Source: Streptosporangiaceae bacterium
GTDB taxonomy: Bacteria > Actinomycetota > Actinomycetes > Streptosporangiales > Streptosporangiaceae
DNA: 17,021 bases
Direction: 5' to 3'
Assembly: GCA_025934635.1 (NCBI GenBank)
Contig: JAICWX010000190.1
Location: forward strand, 1 to 17,021
Each line of letters begins with the position of its first letter. Position 1 is the stretch's first letter. The notes below the pieces were generated by a model. That model was not told where the DNA came from. It saw only the letters and a program-made list of their open reading frames with translations, and ran no database searches. The position numbers and the translations under genes are program-made. Shown piece after piece: positions 13,225-17,021 of this stretch.

Positions 13225-14271
13225 ATGCCTGTCGACTGGGTGGTCGTTGGCCTCGATAACGGTGGCACCACGAACAACGGGACCATTCTCGACTCCCGCG
13301 GCCGGTTCCTCCTCGACCAGATGGCCGAGGTTCCCAGCAACGTCCGGGAGGGCCCGGACATGGCGATCGGGTCGCTGGTTTCGTCCGTGGAGCGGGTGCT
13401 GGATCTGGCCGGCGTGCCGATCACGGCGGTGCGGGCCGTCGGCCTGGATACGCCTGGCCCGGCCAGCGGAGAAGGCGTCATCTCGTCCAAGGGCGCGACG
13501 AACTTCGGCCACGCCGGCTGGCGCGGCTTCGACATCAGGAGTGCCCTGGCCGAACGGATCGGGCTCCCGGTGATCTACAACAACGACGGGAACTCGGCCG
13601 CGCTGTACGCGCACAACGTGCGGTACGGCGCGGAGTCCGGGCAGCGGAGTTCGGTGGCCGCGATCGTCGGCACCGGCCTCGGCGGCGGGATCATCCACCG
13701 CGGGCAGGTCATCAAGGGCGCGGCCGGGATGGCCGGGGAACTCGGGCACGTGCCGATCCCGCTCGACGGCCTCCTCGCCGACGGCCAGCCGATGCCCGCG
13801 TGCAACTGCGGCCTGTCGGGTGACGCGGAGAGCGTGGCCTCGCTCACCGGCATCCAGAACAACCTGCTGCCCTACTGGATCAGTCAGTACGACAGCCACG
13901 CCCTGGCCGGCCTGCCGCTGGCCGCCGCGGCCAAGCAGGTCCGCAAGGCCGCCGAGGACGGCGACGAAATGGCGCTGGCCATCTTTCGCCAGCAGGCGAT
14001 GGCGATCGGCCGGCTGTTCACCATAGCGGCCAACTTCCTCGACCCCGACGAGTACTTCCTCGGCGGCGGCGTGGTCGAGGCCGCGCCGCACTTCCGCGAC
14101 TGGTTCTTCGCCGAGGTGCGCGCGCACACCGTGCTGCGCGAGGAGCAGGCCCGGGCGGCGGAGATCTCCCTGGTGCCCGACCTGGACATGGCCGGGGCCC
14201 GCGGCTCCGCCTACGCCGCCCGGGACTGGCTGGTCAGCCAGCAACAGCAGGTCAGGCCAGCCGTCTTGTAA
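13225..14271 (+). CDS. ROK family sugar kinase
   Basis: The 348-aa protein has the ASKHA kinase fold. The phosphate-1 motif is VVVGLDNGGTTNNGTILD (6-23), the catalytic region NNDGNSAAL (119-127, catalytic Asp121), the phosphate-2 region VGTGLGGGII (148-157), and GELGHV (171-176) follows. The family phosphorylates hexoses such as glucose or N-acylated amino sugars with ATP. The zinc-binding CxCGxxGCxE motif reads CNCGLSGDAE (193-202), so its third cysteine is Asp200; zinc binding may be altered. No N-terminal helix-turn-helix is present, so it is a kinase and not a ROK repressor. Its TAA ends exactly one base before the convergent cupin regulator's stop. Confidence 0.88.
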   Translation: MPVDWVVVGLDNGGTTNNGTILDSRGRFLLDQMAEVPSNVREGPDMAIGSLVSSVERVLDLAGVPITAVRAVGLDTPGPASGEGVISSKGATNFGHAGWRGFDIRSALAERIGLPVIYNNDGNSAALYAHNVRYGAESGQRSSVAAIVGTGLGGGIIHRGQVIKGAAGMAGELGHVPIPLDGLLADGQPMPACNCGLSGDAESVASLTGIQNNLLPYWISQYDSHALAGLPLAAAAKQVRKAAEDGDEMALAIFRQQAMAIGRLFTIAANFLDPDEYFLGGGVVEAAPHFRDWFFAEVRAHTVLREEQARAAEISLVPDLDMAGARGSAYAARDWLVSQQQQVRPAVL

Positions 14272-14847
14272 CTAAGCTTGAGCCGGCGGGATGACCACGA
14301 CCATGGTCAGCCGGGCGGGCTGATCGCCCTCGTTGTCGTATCGGTGCGGGCGGCTGGCCGGGAACCGGGCGCACTGGCCCGCGCCCACGGTGTGGCGCTC
14401 ACCCGCCACGGTCAGCGTCAGCGTGCCCGACTCGACCCAGACCATCTCCCTGGTGGCCGGCGTGTGCGCGTCCCCGCCGAACCCCTCGCCGGGCATCACC
14501 TCCCAGCGCCACAGCTCGGTCGCCCACGGCGGGTCGGTGGCGCCGATGATCGTCCCGGTGCCGCCGGAGGGGCCGCGCCACAGCACGCGTGAGGCGTCCG
14601 GGCTGCTGATCCGGATGGCGGGCTCCCCGCCCACGTCGACCAGCAGCGTCACCGGGACGCCGAACGCGTCGCCGATGCGGGTCAGGGTGCCCAGGTTGGG
14701 GTTGGACCGGCCCTGCTCGAGCGCGACCAGGACGCCCTTGCTCACGCCGGAGCGCGCGGCCAGCTGGTCTAGCGACCAGCCGCGGTCCGCGCGCAGCGAC
14801 TGAAGGGTCCGTGCCACCGCCGCCGTCACGTCGGGCGCATCCGCCAT
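14272..14847 (-). CDS. XRE-family regulator with C-terminal cupin domain
   Basis: The 191-aa protein has a helix-turn-helix at about residues 12-68 (LRADRGWSLDQLAARSGVSK, then LVALEQGRSNPNLGTLTRIG) and a cupin at about 110-187 (AHTPATREMVWVESGTLTLT, then VGAGQCARFPASRPHRY). Such XRE-cupin proteins bind a small ligand through the cupin and repress adjacent transport or catabolic genes. ATG 14847 is preceded by AGGGAGGA seven bases upstream, so I reject the longer frame to 14964. It is divergent from the EamA transporter, with AT-rich operator-like sequence in between, and is probably both autoregulatory and controls that transporter. Confidence 0.9.
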   Translation of the reverse strand: MADAPDVTAAVARTLQSLRADRGWSLDQLAARSGVSKGVLVALEQGRSNPNLGTLTRIGDAFGVPVTLLVDVGGEPAIRISSPDASRVLWRGPSGGTGTIIGATDPPWATELWRWEVMPGEGFGGDAHTPATREMVWVESGTLTLTVAGERHTVGAGQCARFPASRPHRYDNEGDQPARLTMVVVIPPAQA

Positions 14848-14892
14848 GTCGGTCCTCCCTGACCGAGACGAGATGGCCACCCGTTCGGTCGG

Positions 14893-14917
14893 TATAATGA
14901 ACTGTATAGTGCAATAC
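14893..14917. promoter_or_regulatory. Divergent promoter/operator of the XRE-cupin and EamA genes
   Basis: A consensus TATAAT (14893-14898) lies in a conspicuous AT-rich patch and is followed by GTAT-N6-ATAC (14904-14917), an inverted repeat. The site is within about 37-60 bp of both starts. I infer it is bound by the XRE-cupin regulator. Confidence 0.5.
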
Positions 14918-14953
14918 TCCGACCAGTACCGTCCGTTCCGGAGGATCCTGACC

Positions 14954-15901
14954 GTGGTGACCATCCTGGCCCTGGCCGCCGCCGTGCTCTACGGCACCGC
15001 CGATTTTCTCGGCGGGGTGGCCTCGCGGCGGGCGAGCGTGTTCGCCGTGCTGGCGACCACCGTCCCGGCGGGCGCGGTGGTCGTGATCGTGGTGGCCCTG
15101 CTCGGCCAGGCGCCGTGGCTCGACGGCGTGTTCGGGGCGGGACCGGGTTCGCCCACCGCGTTCGGCGGCTGGGGCGCGTTCGGCTGGGCGGCCGCGTCCG
15201 GCGTATGCGGCGCGGCCGGCCTGATCGCGTTCTACGCCGGCTTCGCGGCCGCGCCGATCAGCACGGTGGCCCCGGTCGCCGCGCTCGTCTCGGCGGTGCT
15301 GCCGGTCGGTGTCGCGGTCGCCAGCGGGGAGCACCTCACCGCCCCGATGGCCGCCGGTGGCCTGATCTGCCTGGCCGCCATCGTCCTGGTCAGCATGCCA
15401 TCGGCCGAGCCGGTGGCGGGCCTCCAAGACAAGATCGGAACGAACGGGGCCGGTTCACGTGGCCCCGCCAGTCGCCTGCGCGGCCTGGCGTACGGCGCCA
15501 CCGCGGGAGCCGGGTTCGGCCTGTTCTTCCTCTGCCTGAAGAACGCCGGGCAGTCCGGCGTGCTGTGGCCGGTGGCGGTCTCGCGCGCCGCGGGCACCGT
15601 CGTGGCCGTGGCCATCGCGCTGGCCGCCGGGGTCCGCCCGTGGCGGCGGACCCGGCCAGGGCTCCGGGGTCATGGGGCAGGCGCCATCGCGCTGGCCTCG
15701 GGAGCGGTCGACGCGGCCGCCAACGTCTGCTACGTGCTGGCCACCAGGGCCGGGCTGTTCGGGCTGGCCGTGGTGATCACGGCGCTCTACCCGGGCATGA
15801 CCGTCCTGCTGGCCCGCTGGGTCCTCGGCGAGCGGATGCGCTGGCTCCAGCGCGCGGGCCTGCTCCTAGCCGCCGCCGGGGTGGTATTCCTTACTACTTA
15901 A
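14954..15901 (+). CDS. EamA/DMT-superfamily transporter
   Basis: The 315-aa protein has about ten hydrophobic segments in two EamA repeats. The first contains ALAAAVLYGTADFLGGVASR near the N-terminus and ends with GLICLAAIVLVSMP. The second starts after a polar linker (LQDKIGTNGAGSRGPASRLR) with GLAYGATAGAGFGLFFLCLK and ends with the family-typical ALYPGMTVLLARWVLGERMR and WLQRAGLLLAAAGVVFL. The family exports or imports amino acids, purines or other small metabolites; the substrate is unknown. I chose GTG 14954, with GGAGG at 14940-14944 upstream; the frame opens further up but without membrane character. The last bases overlap the stop codon of the convergent PH gene by 4 bp. Confidence 0.88.
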   Translation: MVTILALAAAVLYGTADFLGGVASRRASVFAVLATTVPAGAVVVIVVALLGQAPWLDGVFGAGPGSPTAFGGWGAFGWAAASGVCGAAGLIAFYAGFAAAPISTVAPVAALVSAVLPVGVAVASGEHLTAPMAAGGLICLAAIVLVSMPSAEPVAGLQDKIGTNGAGSRGPASRLRGLAYGATAGAGFGLFFLCLKNAGQSGVLWPVAVSRAAGTVVAVAIALAAGVRPWRRTRPGLRGHGAGAIALASGAVDAAANVCYVLATRAGLFGLAVVITALYPGMTVLLARWVLGERMRWLQRAGLLLAAAGVVFLTT

Positions 15902-16425
15902 TCTCCGCCGTCGCCGGTGTCCTTGAACAGGAGGCCGCACACCTCGAGGTAGAGCTGCTCCGGGTACGGCAGGTGCTTGACTCGTTCGAGCGCCTGGTTC
16001 TGCCCTGCGGACTCTATGATGAACTCTCCGTAGCCGAGGATGCGGCCCCACGCGGACCGCTCGAAGGTCATGTCCGTCACCTTGGCCAGCGGCATCATTT
16101 TCACCTGACGGGTAATCAGCCCGGTCGCGAGCAAGAACCGCTGAGAGGTGACTACGAAATAAGTTTCGACCCACTCGAGGACCTTGATGACCAAGTGCAG
16201 GAAAACGAGCCCCCACAGGATCCAGATAATGAGCACGGCCAGGCCGTTATCCTTGGCGACGGCGACCGTCAGCCAGCCGGCAATAGCCAGTCCGACAAGA
16301 ACTTCGAAAATAGGTCTGATCAGTACGGCCGGGTGCATGTGGACCGTGATGACCTGACGCTCGTGAGGCAGGAGGAACCTGTTTACCGAGGCAGGAACCG
16401 TGTCAGTGCTCGGAGCCAGCCTCAT
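15898..16425 (-). CDS. bPH2 (YdbT/YdbS-like) membrane protein
   Basis: The 175-aa protein has two transmembrane segments (about 36-58 and 61-83) followed by a bacterial PH-like domain, bPH2 type, at about 84-165: VETYFVVTSQRFLLATGLIT, then LAKVTDMTFERSAWGRILGY and GEFIIESAGQ. The TxxR(L/F) and D(M/I)T(F/Y)xRS(x)xG(R) segments are family hallmarks. Such proteins are inner-membrane proteins of unknown molecular role, common in Actinobacteria. The start ATG 16425 has only a weak upstream purine signal, within the preceding microprotein gene's end. It forms a probable operon with that 51-aa gene (18-bp gap). Confidence 0.85.
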   Translation of the reverse strand: MRLAPSTDTVPASVNRFLLPHERQVITVHMHPAVLIRPIFEVLVGLAIAGWLTVAVAKDNGLAVLIIWILWGLVFLHLVIKVLEWVETYFVVTSQRFLLATGLITRQVKMMPLAKVTDMTFERSAWGRILGYGEFIIESAGQNQALERVKHLPYPEQLYLEVCGLLFKDTGDGGD

Positions 16426-16443
16426 TACCAGCGCCTATCCTGC

Positions 16444-16599
16444 TTAGACGGACGCCACGAAGTTGGAGATACCGTGGGCCGCCGTGGATAGGAACGCCCC
16501 GATATTGTGTACGAGATGAGCGGCACTAGCAGGCTCCTCAATGACCCACCATACGACGAAGGCAATTGCGACCCACCCCATGAGGGTCTTAGCGTTCAC
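16444..16599 (-). CDS. 51-aa single-pass membrane microprotein
   Basis: The frame runs from GTG 16599 to TAA 16444-16446 and encodes MNAKTLMGWVAIAFVVWWVI followed by EEPASAAHLVHNIGAFLSTA and AHGISNFVASV. One hydrophobic helix (about 5-20) is followed by an amphipathic tail. GGAGG lies four bases before GTG, a strong start signal. The longer frame upstream lacks protein character. I recognise this as the kind of short protein with GW...FVVWWVI...AAH..HN.G repeatedly seen in Streptomyces and relatives, without a known function. A good promoter is found upstream (16646-16674). It precedes the PH-domain gene. Confidence 0.75.
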   Translation of the reverse strand: MNAKTLMGWVAIAFVVWWVIEEPASAAHLVHNIGAFLSTAAHGISNFVASV

Positions 16600-16645
16600 G
16601 TCGCCTCCCACGGGCGCCCAGACTTGTCGTACCTGCCGAGAACCT

Positions 16646-16674
16646 ATGCTAGCTCTAGCCGATTTCCCGGCCAA
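16646..16674 (-). promoter_or_regulatory. Sigma-70-type promoter for the microprotein-PH operon
   Basis: On the minus strand TTGGCC (16669-16674), an exact 17-bp spacer and TAGCAT (16646-16651) lie about 47 bp before GTG 16599. Confidence 0.55.
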
Positions 16675-16706
16675 TGCTAACGGAGTGAAGTTGCCGCGCC
16701 GGCATG

Positions 16707-16738
16707 AGTATGCCCCGTGCCGGTCTCCAGTATGCCCC
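16707..16738. repeat. AGTATGCCCC direct repeat, 22-bp period
   Basis: AGTATGCCCC occurs at 16707-16716 and 16729-16738. A 22-bp period equals about two helical turns, so two protein subunits could bind the same face. The repeats lie upstream of the promoter for the 51-aa gene (reading minus) and about 150 bp before the next plus-strand gene. Confidence 0.4.
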
Positions 16739-16883
16739 ATCGGTGAAAACAGTGCGTGACCGGACATGGCCGCCGCGCCGGCATCGTGCCCCGGGTCCCG
16801 CGCGCACGGCCCTGATCGGGGATTTTGCCGACGAGAGGGGCGGTCATCTGACAGCATTCCTCCGTGCAGAGCATGCTGGTGAA

Positions 16884-17021
16884 ATGACGGTGACAGACGT
16901 GGGTGAGACTGACTTCGCGGTCATCGTCTACCGCGAAGAGGACCAGTGGGAGGCGGATGTCCTGCCGGTCTCGGTGACGGCTGACCTGGATGGCTTCCTC
17001 CAGGCGCTGCGCAGGCAGCCA
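16884..17021 (+). CDS. tRNA adenosine deaminase-associated protein, N-terminal part
   Basis: The frame starts at ATG 16884 and remains open to the window end (46 codons). It begins MTVTDVGETDFAVIVYREED, then QWEADVLPVSVTADLDGFLQ and ALRRQP. This resembles the actinobacterial protein annotated as putative tRNA adenosine deaminase-associated protein (TIGR03941-like), which starts with FAV(V)xYREE(G)xWE...DLD.L..ALRQQP and is normally followed by tadA. The downstream gene is outside the window. No clear Shine-Dalgarno sequence is visible. Function of the family is not known beyond genomic association. Confidence 0.65.
   Translation, partial: MTVTDVGETDFAVIVYREEDQWEADVLPVSVTADLDGFLQALRRQP

Noticed and set aside
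13213..14244. A 343-codon minus-strand open frame
   Set aside because: Antisense shadow of the ROK kinase, which carries all main family motifs.
14399..15427. A 342-codon minus-strand open frame
   Set aside because: It crosses the divergent promoter and is an out-of-frame shadow of the cupin regulator and an antisense shadow of the transporter; composition is Arg/Gly/His-rich.
15115..16491. A 458-codon plus-strand open frame
   Set aside because: Shadow frame spanning the transporter (other frame) and the antisense of the PH gene; Arg-rich first part and no domain.

Overview
This is a very GC-rich window with Actinobacteria-type gene content: Lrp/AsnC, LysE, SpoU, ROK, an XRE-cupin regulator, a DUF6893-type micropeptide, a MEDS/anti-sigma-like ATPase, and the start of what looks like the actinobacterial tRNA-adenosine-deaminase-associated protein. 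Several starts also look leaderless (TANNNT, six bases, start codon). A soil actinomycete near Streptosporangiales/Streptomyces is plausible, but the species cannot be read from this sequence.

Layout. (1) 1-5.8 kb is accessory and heavily decayed. It holds a frameshifted sigma-70-like gene with an intact 40-aa micropeptide behind it, IS66-type transposase relics, two PadR-like palindromes around a doubtful ORF, a universal stress protein, a 5'-truncated GH15 glucoamylase/trehalase remnant, an intact MEDS-HATPase regulator, and a 5' fragment of a beta-carbonic anhydrase. (2) 5.79-10.22 kb is a probable small genomic island. Its two ends carry the same 29-bp sequence, the T-arm plus acceptor 3' strand of a tRNA-Ser(GCU). 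Inside are an unassigned 0.75-kb stretch, an IS110 relic and three intact cargo genes: a sugar-1-phosphate nucleotidyltransferase, a Nudix hydrolase, and a fusion of a sulfotransferase-like domain to a formylglycine-generating-enzyme (FGE/SUMF1)-like domain. (3) 10.24-17.02 kb is compact, intact, chromosome-like sequence: SAM methyltransferase, AsnC regulator divergent from a LysE exporter, SpoU RNA methyltransferase, ROK sugar kinase, XRE-cupin regulator divergent from an EamA-type transporter, a bPH2 membrane protein with a 51-aa membrane microprotein upstream, and the 5' end of the tRNA-deaminase-associated gene.

How genes may work together. Two regulator/exporter pairs (AsnC-LysE and XRE-cupin/EamA) are each divergent around operator-like inverted repeats, so local regulation of export is likely. 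The island cargo suggests a small modification pathway: activate a sugar phosphate, hydrolyse a nucleotide-linked by-product, and act with a sulfotransferase/FGE-fold protein. The product is unknown. The most interesting points are the att-bounded island and the sulfotransferase-FGE fusion, whose reading frame begins exactly at the right repeat.
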